Below the pieces are notes generated by a model. The model was not told the origin of the DNA, ran no database searches, and worked only from the letters and a program-made list of their open reading frames with translations. The position numbers were made by a program, and so were the translations under genes. A stretch of 64,000 bases of DNA from Colwellia polaris (lineage in GTDB: Bacteria; Pseudomonadota; Gammaproteobacteria; Enterobacterales; Alteromonadaceae): NCBI RefSeq assembly GCF_002104515.1, contig NZ_NBOE01000007.1, positions 62,001 to 126,000 of the forward strand, written 5' to 3'. Positions within the stretch are counted from its first letter, which is position 1. Each line of letters begins with the position of its first letter. Below, one piece after another: positions 38,154 to 47,610 of the stretch.

Positions 38154-39353
38154 TTAAGTACGCTGGTTTTTCGGCACATAATTTAAAATTGAAACAGGTA
38201 CCACTTTTTTAACTGGGAAGGGTTCAAACTCTCTTCGTTCAATAACGTGCCCTAATCGGCTTTCTATAGCGCAAAGGTTTCTAAAGTTATCTTTGGCAAC
38301 AAAAGATACTGCTTCACCATTTTTACCTGCTCGACCCGTTCGGCCAATACGGTGAATATAGTCATCAACTTTATCCGGCAAGTCGTAATTTATTACGCGC
38401 GCTAACTCACCAATATCTATGCCCCTAGCCGCAATACCTGTAGCCACTAAGAAGTTAATTTTACCGGCCTTAAAGTCATTTAATATTTGTTCGCGCACGG
38501 CTTGTGTTCTGCCGCTGTGAATCGACTCTGCAGCAATACCACGTTTTTCTAATTGACTAACAAGCTTAGCCGCACCATGTTTTGTTTCAATAAAAATTAA
38601 TGCTTGCTGCCAGTGTTGTACTTTAATTAAATAACTTAATAATGCTGATTTATTAGTTTTATCTACGGTAACTAACCATTGCGTTATTTTCGGCTTAGAT
38701 GTACTGTTTTGAGCAATTGAAATTTCTGTAGCATGATGCAGTGTTCGTTTTGCCAGTGCTCTAACATCATCGGAAATGGTCGCTGAAAATAATAAGTTTT
38801 GACGGTGCTCAGGCAAACGTTCAATAATTTTATTAATGTCATCAATAAAGCCCATATCTAACATTCTGTCAGCTTCATCAAGCACAAATGCTTCTAGTTG
38901 GTCAAAGTAGACTGCTCGTTGGTGCAACATATCAAGTAAGCGTCCAGGCGTTGCTACCAGAATATCGATACCCCAAATTAAGCGTTGTTTCTGTGGCTCT
39001 ATTTCTGTACCGCCATACATAGCCATAGAACTGAAATTTAAATATTTACTGTATTGAGCAACGCTAGCTTCAACTTGAATTGCTAGCTCTCGCGTTGGTG
39101 TAACAATTAACACACGAATGCGCTTACCGCGAAGATTTCGCTCTGGTTCATTGTCAACAGCGTGCAACTTTTCTAATAAAGGCAATACAAAGCTCGCGGT
39201 TTTACCCGTTCCGGTTTGCGCTGCAGCAATCAGGTCTTTACCTGATAAAATAACCGGTATTGCACGTTTTTGAATATCAGTCGCTTCGCTATAATTTAAA
39301 TCAGCTATCGCGTTGATAATTGGGCTAGAGAGCCCGAGTTTGGAAAATGGCAT
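38154..39353 (-). CDS. DEAD-box RNA helicase, RhlE-like
   Basis: The helicase (399 aa from ATG 39353, MPFSKLGLSSP, where the Q-motif begins; an upstream frame opens at 39407) has all the DEAD-box motifs: AAQTGTGKTASF, PTRELAIQ, DEADRMLDMGFI, SAT, IFIETKHGA, HSGRTQ and HRIGRTGRAG. The short C-terminus with NYVPK fits the RhlE group. It remodels RNA, for instance in ribosome assembly or cold adaptation. A TTTGGACA site lies upstream of the chosen start. Confidence 0.92.
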   Translation of the reverse strand: MPFSKLGLSSPIINAIADLNYSEATDIQKRAIPVILSGKDLIAAAQTGTGKTASFVLPLLEKLHAVDNEPERNLRGKRIRVLIVTPTRELAIQVEASVAQYSKYLNFSSMAMYGGTEIEPQKQRLIWGIDILVATPGRLLDMLHQRAVYFDQLEAFVLDEADRMLDMGFIDDINKIIERLPEHRQNLLFSATISDDVRALAKRTLHHATEISIAQNSTSKPKITQWLVTVDKTNKSALLSYLIKVQHWQQALIFIETKHGAAKLVSQLEKRGIAAESIHSGRTQAVREQILNDFKAGKINFLVATGIAARGIDIGELARVINYDLPDKVDDYIHRIGRTGRAGKNGEAVSFVAKDNFRNLCAIESRLGHVIERREFEPFPVKKVVPVSILNYVPKNQRT

Positions 39354-39554
39354 ACGGTGTCCAAAATGTATAATTGGCATACAAAAAGTAAGACCAAATA
39401 AACTCAAAATATTTAACAGGGAGGTTAAGTGCGAGTATAGCAGTTTTAAAATTACGCTTGTAGCTTGAGCAGAGTTTAAATAAGTATTTTATTTACTGAG
39501 GAGTTTAAAGCTAATGCGTTATAAATTCTTATATAATACTTTAATCATTATATA

Positions 39555-39591
39555 AAAAATGCCAACTAATATGATTAGTTGGCATTTTTTT
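39555..39591 (-). terminator. Rho-independent terminator for the Sel1 gene
   Basis: ATGCCAACTAAT/ATTAGTTGGCAT is a perfect 12-bp stem with a 3-nt loop, flanked by six A on one side and seven T on the other, so it can work in both directions. It lies just past the stop at 39628. Confidence 0.9.
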
Positions 39592-39627
39592 AACTACCAG
39601 TTAACGGGTTTTATCTAATCTAATTTT

Positions 39628-40440
39628 TTAGTTAGAGTAAGAATAGTTAGAAGTAATGTTGAAGAAAGTATCAGCAGATTGACGACCTAATCTAGCTTGG
39701 TAACAACCTACTTGTTCATCACACGTTTTTCCTTGTAACTTTGAGCCAGTCGTTTTCTTTCTTCTTTTAAAAGTAACTAATTGCTCATCAAATAAAGTCG
39801 TTAACGGCGCAGAGCTAACCGTTATTATTTCGATATGTGATTTTGGCCAAGCAAAGTTATCATCTTTATTTTTAACTAATGGTTTCTTTTCCATCGCCGC
39901 TAAAAGCTTCGGAAATGACGCTGAGTTTTTATTAATAGACTCATTAATTGACGTTAATAGCTCAGGTAGCCTTTTGTCTTTTTGTTTATACGCTTTTGCT
40001 AAATAAAGATCAGCTTTCGACAAGTTCTTGCTCACTAATTTATCGTTTATAAATAGTGTACCTAGGAGATAATTTGCATCTTTATAATTATCTTTAGCCA
40101 CTTTCTCTAAATATTTTACGCCGGTAGCAACATCTTTATTTTTTTCGCTAATTAAAGAAATAACACCGACAAGATATTGAGATGATGGCTCTCCTTTTTT
40201 AGCGGCCTTTTTAAGATACTTTAAAGCTTTATCTTCATCTTTATCAGTACCATAACCAATGTAATAAAATTGGCCTAAAGTAGCATTCGCTTGAACATAA
40301 CCTCGTTTTGCACCCATTTTAAATTTTTTAAAATAGTCAACACAGTATTTGCTCTGACATTCTACAATTTCTTCCGCTTTCAAGTTAACTGAAAGAAATA
40401 ATAAGGAAAAAGTCAGTACCACTCCTAATAAGTTCTTCAT
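39628..40440 (-). CDS. Sel1-repeat protein, secreted
   Basis: The 270-aa protein has a signal peptide (MKNLLGVVLTFSLLFLSVNLKA). Four or so Sel1-like repeats follow: ANATLGQFYYIGYGTDKDEDKALKYLKKAAKKG, EPSSQYLVGVISLISEKNKDVATGVKYLEKVAKDN, and two degenerate ones to about residue 160. Five cysteines in the mature part (QSKYC, TCDEQVGCYQ and others) suggest disulfides. Sel1 repeats mediate protein contacts; the partner is unknown. Confidence 0.8.
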   Translation of the reverse strand: MKNLLGVVLTFSLLFLSVNLKAEEIVECQSKYCVDYFKKFKMGAKRGYVQANATLGQFYYIGYGTDKDEDKALKYLKKAAKKGEPSSQYLVGVISLISEKNKDVATGVKYLEKVAKDNYKDANYLLGTLFINDKLVSKNLSKADLYLAKAYKQKDKRLPELLTSINESINKNSASFPKLLAAMEKKPLVKNKDDNFAWPKSHIEIITVSSAPLTTLFDEQLVTFKRRKKTTGSKLQGKTCDEQVGCYQARLGRQSADTFFNITSNYSYSN

Positions 40441-40847
40441 ATATGTCCTTCCGTATTGTGTGAATAGAGTTTTAATCCATGTAATATTTACATTTAATTA
40501 ACGTAATCAGCATAAATTATGTACATATAGTTATCAACTTTATTAATGTAACAAAACTAATTTTGAGGATTAACCTATCTAGCCTAAGTTAATTTATCGC
40601 CTGATTAATTATTCATCTACAGTGAAGTTTCACGTTAACCAAAAGCTAATGAATCGCGGCAACGCTCTGGTTTGGTCAAGATATATAATAGTTAAATTTT
40701 CAACAATATTTTTTTAATAACGTTGCTCTGCAAAGAGCTACTATTATTTAAAATAATTGATAATAAAAATGCGCTAAATAAGAATCAATAAAAGCAATAT
40801 ACTTTTAGACAGTATAGAATTCATCTTATTGATATTTAAACTTTAAG
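40441..40847. other. Intergenic region between divergent genes
   Basis: About 400 bp of AT-rich DNA separates the Sel1 and MATE genes and should contain both promoters. I see no gene-like frame and no strong hairpin. Confidence 0.5.
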
Positions 40848-42209
40848 ATGGCCCACAACGAAATGAAAGACTTAACTCAAGGTTCAATTCCAAAGCATTT
40901 AATCTCTATGGCAATGCCTATGATGATAGGAATGTTTGTACAAACCTTGTACTTTCTTGTTGATTTATATTTTGTCGGTAAATTAGGAGCAACGGCTTTA
41001 GCTGGATTAAGCTTAGCAGGAAACGCTATGTTTTTAATTTTTGCTTTAACACAAATTATAAATATTGGCACAGCAACCCTTATATCACATGCGGTTGGAG
41101 CAAAAGATCAATTAAGTGCCAATGGCATATTCAACCAATCAATGATGATCTCAAGTGCCATTGGAATTGTCGTTTGTGTGATCGGCTATCTTGGCGCAAA
41201 TAGTTACCTTAGTTTTGTTTCTCAAGATGCAGAAACAATCGTTATGGGTTTAAGGTATTTATATTGGTTTATTCCCTGTATGGCGTTACAGTTTTTAATG
41301 GTTTCTATCAGCGCGGCACTTCGAGGAACTGGCATAGTAAAGCCAACGATGATGATTCAAATGTTATCGATTTTGGTTAATATTATACTTTCCCCAATAT
41401 TAATTGCCGGTTGGGGTACAGGTTACGCAATGGGCATTGCTGGTGCTGGCTTGGCGAGTTCTATTTCAGTAGTTTTTGCCGTTATTTTGTTATTGTACTA
41501 TTTTAAAACCTCAGAGAAGTACATCAGCCTTGATTTCAATCAATGGCAAATCGATAAAACAAGTATAAAAAAATTATTTGCAATAGGTTTACCCGCAGGC
41601 GGTGAGTTCTTTCTCATGTTTCTTTATATGGCCACTATTTATTGGCTTATTCAGCACTTTGGTGCCAACGCACAAGCAGGGTTTGGCCTAGGCTCACGAG
41701 TAATGCAGGCGCTATTTTTACCTGCAATGGCTATTGCTTTTGCTGCTCCAGCCATTGCAGGACAAAACTTTGGTGCACAAAATTACCAAAGGGTTCGGGA
41801 AACATTTAAGTGGTCTGCAATTATGACCTGCAGCTTAATGACTCTGCTAACAATTGTATGCTTATGGCAAGCAGAGTTATTACTCGTAAGTTTTACTACC
41901 GATAAGCAAGTGATCATGATCAGTGCCGCTTTTTTACAAATTATTTGCTGGAACTTTATTCCCTCAGGCATAGTGTTTACTTGTTCTGGTATGTTTCAGT
42001 CATTAGGTAATACTTGGCCGGGGCTAATAAGTACAGCAGCGCGTTTACTGGCTTTTATTTTTCCAGCGCTTTGGTTGTCGAATCAAAGTGATTTTAAGAT
42101 TGAGCAGTTGTGGTACATATCTGTATCAACTGTTTGTTTTCAAGCGCTGCTCAGTTATTACTTTTTACGAAGAGAGTTTAAAAGTCGCTTATTACCTCAG
42201 CGACTTTAG
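40848..42209 (+). CDS. MATE-family efflux transporter
   Basis: The 453-aa inner-membrane protein has twelve helices in two six-helix halves. The first begins PKHLISMAMPMMIGMFVQTLYFLVDLYFVGKLGATALAGLSLAGN and the second includes LPAGGEFFLMFLYMATIYWLIQHFGANAQAGFGLGSR. MATE pumps use sodium or proton gradients to export cationic drugs and metabolites. ATG 40863 (MKDLTQGS) is an alternative start. The gene stands alone. Confidence 0.92.
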   Translation: MAHNEMKDLTQGSIPKHLISMAMPMMIGMFVQTLYFLVDLYFVGKLGATALAGLSLAGNAMFLIFALTQIINIGTATLISHAVGAKDQLSANGIFNQSMMISSAIGIVVCVIGYLGANSYLSFVSQDAETIVMGLRYLYWFIPCMALQFLMVSISAALRGTGIVKPTMMIQMLSILVNIILSPILIAGWGTGYAMGIAGAGLASSISVVFAVILLLYYFKTSEKYISLDFNQWQIDKTSIKKLFAIGLPAGGEFFLMFLYMATIYWLIQHFGANAQAGFGLGSRVMQALFLPAMAIAFAAPAIAGQNFGAQNYQRVRETFKWSAIMTCSLMTLLTIVCLWQAELLLVSFTTDKQVIMISAAFLQIICWNFIPSGIVFTCSGMFQSLGNTWPGLISTAARLLAFIFPALWLSNQSDFKIEQLWYISVSTVCFQALLSYYFLRREFKSRLLPQRL

Positions 42210-42292
42210 CCACAATAACACTGTATATTGGTATCACTAACAACAAAACAGAAAAATCTAATCTATACTCCTCAATATAAATAGTTTAATTA

Positions 42293-42445
42293 TCAGTCTT
42301 TTATTGGCTTACATTGCTGATCGCCATAATAATTATTACTGTAATTGCACATTACATTCGATTTATTGGTATTTACATTAGCTTGATGGCTAGGTTTCAA
42401 AAAGCTTTGAAGGTTTACAGTTATATTTATCAATATATTTTTCAT
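42293..42445 (-). CDS. Small hypothetical protein (50 aa) beside oxyR
   Basis: A minus-strand frame runs from ATG 42445 to TGA 42293, with a strong ribosome site AAGAGGAAAAACA directly before the ATG. The product starts MKNILINITVNLQSFLKPSHQ and ends with a Cys-rich segment MCNYSNNYYGDQQCKPIKD. It has no clear membrane span. The 50-codon length and two cysteines 12 residues apart suggest a small disulfide-bonded or modified peptide. It lies about 140 bp beyond the oxyR stop, on the same strand. I do not recognise it. Confidence 0.6.
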   Translation of the reverse strand: MKNILINITVNLQSFLKPSHQANVNTNKSNVMCNYSNNYYGDQQCKPIKD

Positions 42446-42584
42446 TGTTTTTCCTCTTAATTAGATATAACACTCTGATAACGTATTCATGATGACTTAA
42501 AGTATTGGTTCGGTAAATTTGATTAAATCAATAAAGTCATCCTATAAAACAGATACATAAAATTTACTTAGTAACCTGCCAACA

Positions 42585-43496
42585 CTAAAGGCTTAAGCTG
42601 CACTTTTTAGACAATTCTTGGCTAAATATATCTCTTAACAGGGTAAGTTCATTTGTGCGTACGTAATTAGGACGAATAACTAACGAGATAGTGCGATGTG
42701 GACCAGGCTCATTTAAATGTATCGCTCTAATTTCTGACTCATTGTAAATTAATTGATCTAATGCCATTTGTGGCACTAACGTTGTTCCTAACTTACCTGC
42801 AACCATTTGAATCAAAGTATGTAAACTTGCAGAATCGAAATCAGTATCTTGTTTTTCACTTTGCATGCTACAAGCCGCTAAAGCATGCTCTTTTAAGCAA
42901 TGGCCATCTTTTAACAACATAAGCTTGTCAATTTCTAATTCTTCACTGGTAATTTCTTTCAGCTGATTCGAACATTCATCTTTATGACTAACCCAATAAA
43001 AATCTTCTTGCCAAAAGTTGAAGCTCATTAAGCCTTCTATCGGAAACGGCAGCGCAAGTACTGCGGCGTCAATATCACCTCGCCTGACCATATCGACTAA
43101 GACTTGTGATTGTTCTTCAATTATTCTTAATTTAAAGTCAGGATGTTGTCGTCTCACTTCTGGCAGCACTTTCGGTAATAAATACGGGCCTATAGTGGGT
43201 ATAACGCCTATGGTCATCGCATTAGCAAAAGGCTGTTTATTCGATTGCGATATTTGTAGTAACTCATCAATCTCAAATTTTATCGATTTTGCTTTTTTTA
43301 AAATTAACTGGCCATGGTTAGTGATCAGCACTTGTTTATTGTTACGCTCAAAAATAATGGTACCTAGCTGCTTTTCTAGCTCAATAATGGCTGTGCTTAA
43401 AGCCGATTGAGAAACATGGCAAGCATCTGCAGCTTTTTTGAAGTGTAAGGTTTTTTCTACGGCAAGGGCGTAATGTAATTGTTTAAGTGAAATCAT
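42585..43496 (-). CDS. oxyR: LysR-type peroxide regulator OxyR
   Basis: The regulator (303 aa from ATG 43496; the open frame starts at 43511) has the LysR helix-turn-helix MISLKQLHYALAVEKTLHFKKAADACHVSQSALSTAI and the OxyR effector domain. The two redox cysteines of the family (Cys199 and Cys208 in E. coli) appear with the same spacing of nine in LLKDGHCLKEHALAACS (about 200 and 209). OxyR is oxidised by H2O2 and activates antioxidant genes. It is divergent from katG, its usual target, and separated by about 280 bp. Confidence 0.93.
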   Translation of the reverse strand: MISLKQLHYALAVEKTLHFKKAADACHVSQSALSTAIIELEKQLGTIIFERNNKQVLITNHGQLILKKAKSIKFEIDELLQISQSNKQPFANAMTIGVIPTIGPYLLPKVLPEVRRQHPDFKLRIIEEQSQVLVDMVRRGDIDAAVLALPFPIEGLMSFNFWQEDFYWVSHKDECSNQLKEITSEELEIDKLMLLKDGHCLKEHALAACSMQSEKQDTDFDSASLHTLIQMVAGKLGTTLVPQMALDQLIYNESEIRAIHLNEPGPHRTISLVIRPNYVRTNELTLLRDIFSQELSKKCSLSL

Positions 43497-43792
43497 AATA
43501 TTGAATTTCAAAACCTCAGTAAAATCGTTAATTGTTTTAATAGATAATATCGAACATTTTTCTTAGTTTAATCAATTTTTTGCAACCATGTTCTCTTTAC
43601 TGAGTTAAGTTAACTCGATATTGCTTAATGTAAAAATTAAAGCATTGATTTAAAAATAAAAAACAAATAATTCTAAAAAATTGAAGACTATCTTCTATCT
43701 AATAGATTATCCAAGGTAGTGGTTCCACACTAAGCTTATAGCACATTAATTTTGACAATCAGTTAACCGTCAGAAAATACTGAGGAACTATT

Positions 43793-46015
43793 ATGCTTAA
43801 AAAATCACTTCCAATAGCTGCGGCAATTACCGTTGCGCTTTCAACCATCACACTGTCGAGTAACGCTTTAGCTACTAACGCAACAAAGACCAACCAATTT
43901 TGGTGGCCAGAACAACTAAACTTAAGCCCGCTTCGTCAACACGGCGCCGAATCTAACCCGTATGGGGCCGAATTTAACTATGCAAAAGAATTTGCCACTA
44001 TAGACATACAGCAACTCAAAAAAGACATTGAAACGACATTAACCGACTCTAAAGCTTGGTGGCCTGCCGATTGGGGACACTATGGTCCGTTAATGATTCG
44101 AATGGCATGGCATAGCGCTGGGGTTTATCGCGTACATGACGGTCGAGGTGGTGCTTCTGGCGGTCAACAAAGATTCGATCCATTAAATAGCTGGCCAGAC
44201 AACGTAAACCTCGACAAAGCACGTCGCCTGCTTTGGCCTGTAAAACAAAAATACGGCCGTAAACTTTCTTGGGCTGATTTAATGGTACTTTCTGGCAATG
44301 TAGCATTAGAGTCAATGGGCTTTAAAACCTTCGGTTTTGCCGGTGGCAGAAGCGATGACTGGGAACCCGATTTAGTTTATTGGGGACCAGAAACAACAAT
44401 GCTTGATGACAAACGTCGCGACAAAAAAGGTAAATTAAAAGGCCCACTTGCCGCTGTAGAAATGGGCTTAATCTATGTAAACCCCGTTGGGCCTCATGGC
44501 GTACCTGACCCACTATTAGCTGCTAATGATATCAGAATGTCGTTTGGTCGCATGGCGATGAATGATGAAGAAATTGTTGCCCTTATTGCCGGTGGTCATA
44601 CTTTAGGTAAAGCACATGGCGCGAAAAAACCTGACAAGTGTGTTGGCGCAGAGCCTGCCGCTGCCGCTATTGAAGAGCAAGGTTTAGGTTGGAAAAATAA
44701 ATGTGGCTCAGGTATTGGAGCAGATACCAGCAGTAGTGGTTTAGAAGGCGCATGGACAGTAACGCCAACACAATGGTCATCTAACTATTTAGACAACTTA
44801 ATGAACTTTACTTGGATACAAACTAAAAGCCCAGCTGGCGCTATTCAGTGGATACCAAGCGAAAAAGGCGCTGAAAACTTAGTGCCTGATGCACACATTC
44901 CAAACAAACGTAATGCGCCGATTATGTTCACCACAGATTTAGCACTAAAAGAAGACCCTAGCTTCCTTAAAATTGTTGAGCGCTTTAGAGCAGACCCAAA
45001 ACAGTTCGACAAAGCATTTGCTAAAGCTTGGTTTAAATTAACTCATCGCGATATGGGACCTCGTGCTCGATATGTAGGCACAGAAGTACCTAGTGAAGTG
45101 CTAACCTGGCAAGATCCGCTACCAGAAGTAAAGCACCCGTTAATTTCTGCTAAAGATATAGGCAAGCTAAAACAACAAGTTTTAGATTCTGGAATAGCGA
45201 CTTCTGCATTAGTTAAAACAGCATGGGCGTCAGCAGCGAGTCACCGTGTGACCGATATGCGCGGTGGTGCCAATGGTGCCCGTATTCAACTTGAGCCGCA
45301 AAAGAGTTGGCCGGTAAATAATCCTGCAGAGTTAAGTAAAGTGTTAGCGAAGTTAAAGTCTATTCAAGCAGACTTTAATCAGCAGTCAAAGAACAAAAAA
45401 GTGTCGTTGGCTGATCTTATTGTTATAGGGGGTGCTGCAGCTATCGAGCAAGCAGCTAAAGCGGCAGGATATAAAGTTGAGGTACCTTTTGTTGCTGGTC
45501 GAGCCGACGCGACTCAAGCGCAAACTGATATTAAATCATTTAATTATTTAAAACCTGACGCCGACGGTTTTCGTAACTATTACAATGAAGATAGCTACAT
45601 GTCACCTGCAGAAATGTTGGTTGATAAAGCAAATTCATTGGGCTTAAATGTACCAGAAATGACAGTATTGGTTGGCGGTATGCGTGTATTAAATGCCAAT
45701 TTTGACGGTTCTTCATTGGGCGTATTAACTAAAACCCCCGAAGTATTAACTAATGACTTTTTTATTAACTTACTTGATATGTCTACCACATGGAAAAAAG
45801 ACCAAAACAACGTAGGCGTTTATCAAGGATACGACCGCATGTCTAATGCATTAAAATGGCAGGCAAGCCCTGTTGATTTAATTTTTGGTTCAAGCTCAGA
45901 GCTACGTGCTATTGCGGAAGTTTATGCTTCTGATGATGCAAACAATAAATTTATTAATGACTTTATTAAAGCATGGGTCAAGGTTATGCAACTTGATCGT
46001 TTCGACCTAAAGTAA
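43793..46015 (+). CDS. katG: Catalase-peroxidase KatG with signal peptide
   Basis: The 740-aa bifunctional haem enzyme removes H2O2. It has a signal peptide ([27 protein letters not shown]), so it should be periplasmic, unlike the cytoplasmic enterobacterial KatG. The active-site distal residues lie in RMAWHSAG (Arg103, Trp106, His107); the proximal His269 is in [12 protein letters not shown]. The Met-Tyr-Trp crosslink partners are visible ([13 protein letters not shown]). A duplicated C-terminal domain starts near residue 445. Length fits KatG. The divergent oxyR suggests OxyR control; GAGGA sits six bases before the ATG. Confidence 0.95.
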   Translation: MLKKSLPIAAAITVALSTITLSSNALATNATKTNQFWWPEQLNLSPLRQHGAESNPYGAEFNYAKEFATIDIQQLKKDIETTLTDSKAWWPADWGHYGPLMIRMAWHSAGVYRVHDGRGGASGGQQRFDPLNSWPDNVNLDKARRLLWPVKQKYGRKLSWADLMVLSGNVALESMGFKTFGFAGGRSDDWEPDLVYWGPETTMLDDKRRDKKGKLKGPLAAVEMGLIYVNPVGPHGVPDPLLAANDIRMSFGRMAMNDEEIVALIAGGHTLGKAHGAKKPDKCVGAEPAAAAIEEQGLGWKNKCGSGIGADTSSSGLEGAWTVTPTQWSSNYLDNLMNFTWIQTKSPAGAIQWIPSEKGAENLVPDAHIPNKRNAPIMFTTDLALKEDPSFLKIVERFRADPKQFDKAFAKAWFKLTHRDMGPRARYVGTEVPSEVLTWQDPLPEVKHPLISAKDIGKLKQQVLDSGIATSALVKTAWASAASHRVTDMRGGANGARIQLEPQKSWPVNNPAELSKVLAKLKSIQADFNQQSKNKKVSLADLIVIGGAAAIEQAAKAAGYKVEVPFVAGRADATQAQTDIKSFNYLKPDADGFRNYYNEDSYMSPAEMLVDKANSLGLNVPEMTVLVGGMRVLNANFDGSSLGVLTKTPEVLTNDFFINLLDMSTTWKKDQNNVGVYQGYDRMSNALKWQASPVDLIFGSSSELRAIAEVYASDDANNKFINDFIKAWVKVMQLDRFDLK

Positions 46016-46041
46016 ATGTAATACAGAGTTAGTTTTATATT

Positions 46042-46079
46042 AAAAGCGAGTATGGCTTAGTGGCTATACTCGCTTTTTT
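46042..46079 (+). terminator. Rho-independent terminator after katG
   Basis: AAAGCGAGTAT pairs with ATACTCGCTTT around a GC-rich loop, followed by a T-run. It begins 27 bp past the katG stop. Confidence 0.9.
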
Positions 46080-46091
46080 GTAGCATCAATC

Positions 46092-46925
46092 CTACCAGTG
46101 CATAGGATCAACATGATAATACTGAGTTAGCTGTTGATATAGTTTTGGGTGTTGCTGACTAAACTGCCTAGATTGCTCAAAAAACACCTCACTCGCTACA
46201 GCAAAAAATTCTGCAGGATTTGTTGCACCATAATAATCAAACAATGAAGGCTCTCCCCTACTCGCTTGTTTTTGTAATGTTTCAAACTGCTTGTTAAAAA
46301 TGGCTGACCAAGACTGATAACTTTGATTTGCTGCCAATATAGGTGCACCATTAGCGCGACCGTCTTCTTGATCAAGTTGGTGGGCAAATTCGTGAATCAC
46401 CACATTGCGTCCATCGTCAGGTATTTGTGCACCTTCTAAGGTATCTTGCCACGACAGCACTACTTTGCCAAAATCCCATGATTCACCCGCTAGCACTAAT
46501 TTTTGCGTAAAATAAACCCCGTCATTACTGCGTGTTTGTTGTTGTTTAACAAAAGCACTGGGATAAACCAATATAGTGTGTAGCTTAGGATAATAATTAG
46601 TTTTACGATTGAGTAATAATAAACAAGCTTGAGCCGCAATAGTAATTCTTATTTCATCTGTGATCACAACGCCATTACAACCGACAAACTCTTTTTCAGC
46701 TAAAAAAACTTGAATGTGTTTTTTTAGCTGCAACTGCAAGTCTGCTGGCATTTGTTTAAAATATGGCATGCGCTGCTGAATAATTTTGCGCCATTGCTTT
46801 TTAAACGGTTTGGCTTTTATTAAACGCCGCTTATATTCTAGCCAATGGGGTTTTCCAACCAAATAAGCAATCAGCAGTAAACCAATAAATACAGGTAATA
46901 AAAAGGAAAACATAATACATTTCAC
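46092..46925 (-). CDS. mtfA: Zinc peptidase MtfA
   Basis: The 277-aa protein matches MtfA, the zinc-dependent peptidase that interacts with the Mlc repressor in E. coli. The zinc site is NVVIHEFAHQLDQEDGRANG (HExxH), and a downstream glutamate is in YGATNPAEFFAVASEVFFEQ. An N-terminal membrane segment (FSFLLPVFIGLLLIAYL) anchors it. The start may be GTG 46925 or ATG 46913 (MFSFLL); neither has a strong ribosome site. Confidence 0.88.
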   Translation of the reverse strand: MKCIMFSFLLPVFIGLLLIAYLVGKPHWLEYKRRLIKAKPFKKQWRKIIQQRMPYFKQMPADLQLQLKKHIQVFLAEKEFVGCNGVVITDEIRITIAAQACLLLLNRKTNYYPKLHTILVYPSAFVKQQQTRSNDGVYFTQKLVLAGESWDFGKVVLSWQDTLEGAQIPDDGRNVVIHEFAHQLDQEDGRANGAPILAANQSYQSWSAIFNKQFETLQKQASRGEPSLFDYYGATNPAEFFAVASEVFFEQSRQFSQQHPKLYQQLTQYYHVDPMHW

Positions 46926-47034
46926 AAAGGAGTTTTATTATAAGATGAGGACACAAACTTCAAATATCAATTTAATAGATAATCTTTCATAATTTGATTG
47001 TAAATACAGAAGAAAATAAAAAATTACAAACCAA

Positions 47035-47149
47035 TTGAACTTATTCTAAAAACGCCACTCTTACTATATAAGAGACTTACTTCCCTGAGTTTTTATGTTT
47101 ATATTTTATGTTTTGTAATGCGTTTATCTTTAGGTAAACGCTTTTTTTT
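47035..47149 (+). ncRNA. Small RNA candidate, unit 1, with sigma-E-type promoter
   Basis: Promoter: GAACTT (47037-47042), 16-bp spacer, TCTTA (47059-47063), matching the sigma-E layout (GAACTT-N16-TCTGA in E. coli rpoH P3). An A-rich tract lies upstream. Predicted start is about 47070. Then comes a block AGAGACTTACTTCCCTGAGT identical in all four units, a U-rich linker, and a 9-bp terminator stem (47120-47128 with 47133-47141) followed by eight T. Predicted RNA is about 80 nt, with a single-stranded 5' end and the U-tail favoured by Hfq. Transcription is inferred. Confidence 0.7.
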
Positions 47150-47187
47150 GCCTAAAATTCAGCAAAAATAAAAATATTTAAAGCCCA

Positions 47188-47296
47188 TTGAACTTATCCT
47201 AAAAACACCGCTCTTATTATATAAGAGACTTACTTCCCTGAGTTTTTATGTTTATGTTTTGTAATGCGCTTATCTTTTAGATAAACGCTTTTTTTT
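47188..47296 (+). ncRNA. Small RNA candidate, unit 2, with sigma-E-type promoter
   Basis: GAACTT (47190-47195), 16-bp spacer and TCTTA (47212-47216) form the promoter; the start should be near 47223. The shared 20-nt 5' block follows. The terminator stem GCGCTTATC/GATAAACGC (47266-47288) carries one C-A mismatch, then eight T. Predicted RNA is about 74 nt. Confidence 0.68.
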
Positions 47297-47334
47297 GCCC
47301 AAAATTTAGCAAAAATAAAAATATTGAAAACCCA

Positions 47335-47444
47335 TTGAACTTATCATAAAAACACCGCTCTTATTATATAAGAGACTTACTTCCCTGAGTTTTTATATTT
47401 TATGTTTTGTAACGCGTTTATCTTATAGGTAAACGCTTTTTTTT
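47335..47444 (+). ncRNA. Small RNA candidate, unit 3, with sigma-E-type promoter
   Basis: GAACTT (47337-47342), 16-bp spacer and TCTTA (47359-47363) form the promoter; the start should be near 47370. The shared 5' block, a shorter linker and a stem GCGTTTA/TAAACGC (47414-47436) followed by eight T complete the unit. Predicted RNA is about 75 nt. Confidence 0.68.
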
Positions 47445-47493
47445 GCCTAAAATTACCAAAAATATAAAAAAGAAATAAAAATATTAAAACTAA

Positions 47494-47610
47494 TTGAACT
47501 TATCTTAAAAACATCACTCATACTTTATGAGAGACTTACTTCCCTGAGTGTTTTATGTTTATATTTTATGTTTTTTAAAGTGTTTATCTTTTAGGTAAAC
47601 GCTTTTTTTT
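47494..47610 (+). ncRNA. Small RNA candidate, unit 4, with sigma-E-type promoter
   Basis: GAACTT (47496-47501), 16-bp spacer and TCATA (47518-47522) form the promoter; the start should be near 47529. This is the most diverged copy in the spacer and linker, yet the 20-nt 5' block is unchanged. The terminator stem GTGTTTATC/GGTAAACGC (47580-47602) is kept by a G-T wobble, then eight T. Predicted RNA is about 82 nt. Confidence 0.68.

Noticed and set aside
43512-43792. OxyR binding site in the oxyR-katG spacer
   Set aside because: Fragments like ATAGATAAT and ATAGATTAT occur, but I could not match four spaced ATAG/CTAT half-sites.
47058-47078. Sigma-70 promoter (TACTAT/TATTAT) for the small RNAs
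   Set aside because: TTGAAC lies 21 bp from the TATTAT-like box, too far for sigma-70, and no other -35 fits. GAACTT with a 16-bp spacer to TC(T/A)TA fits all four copies.
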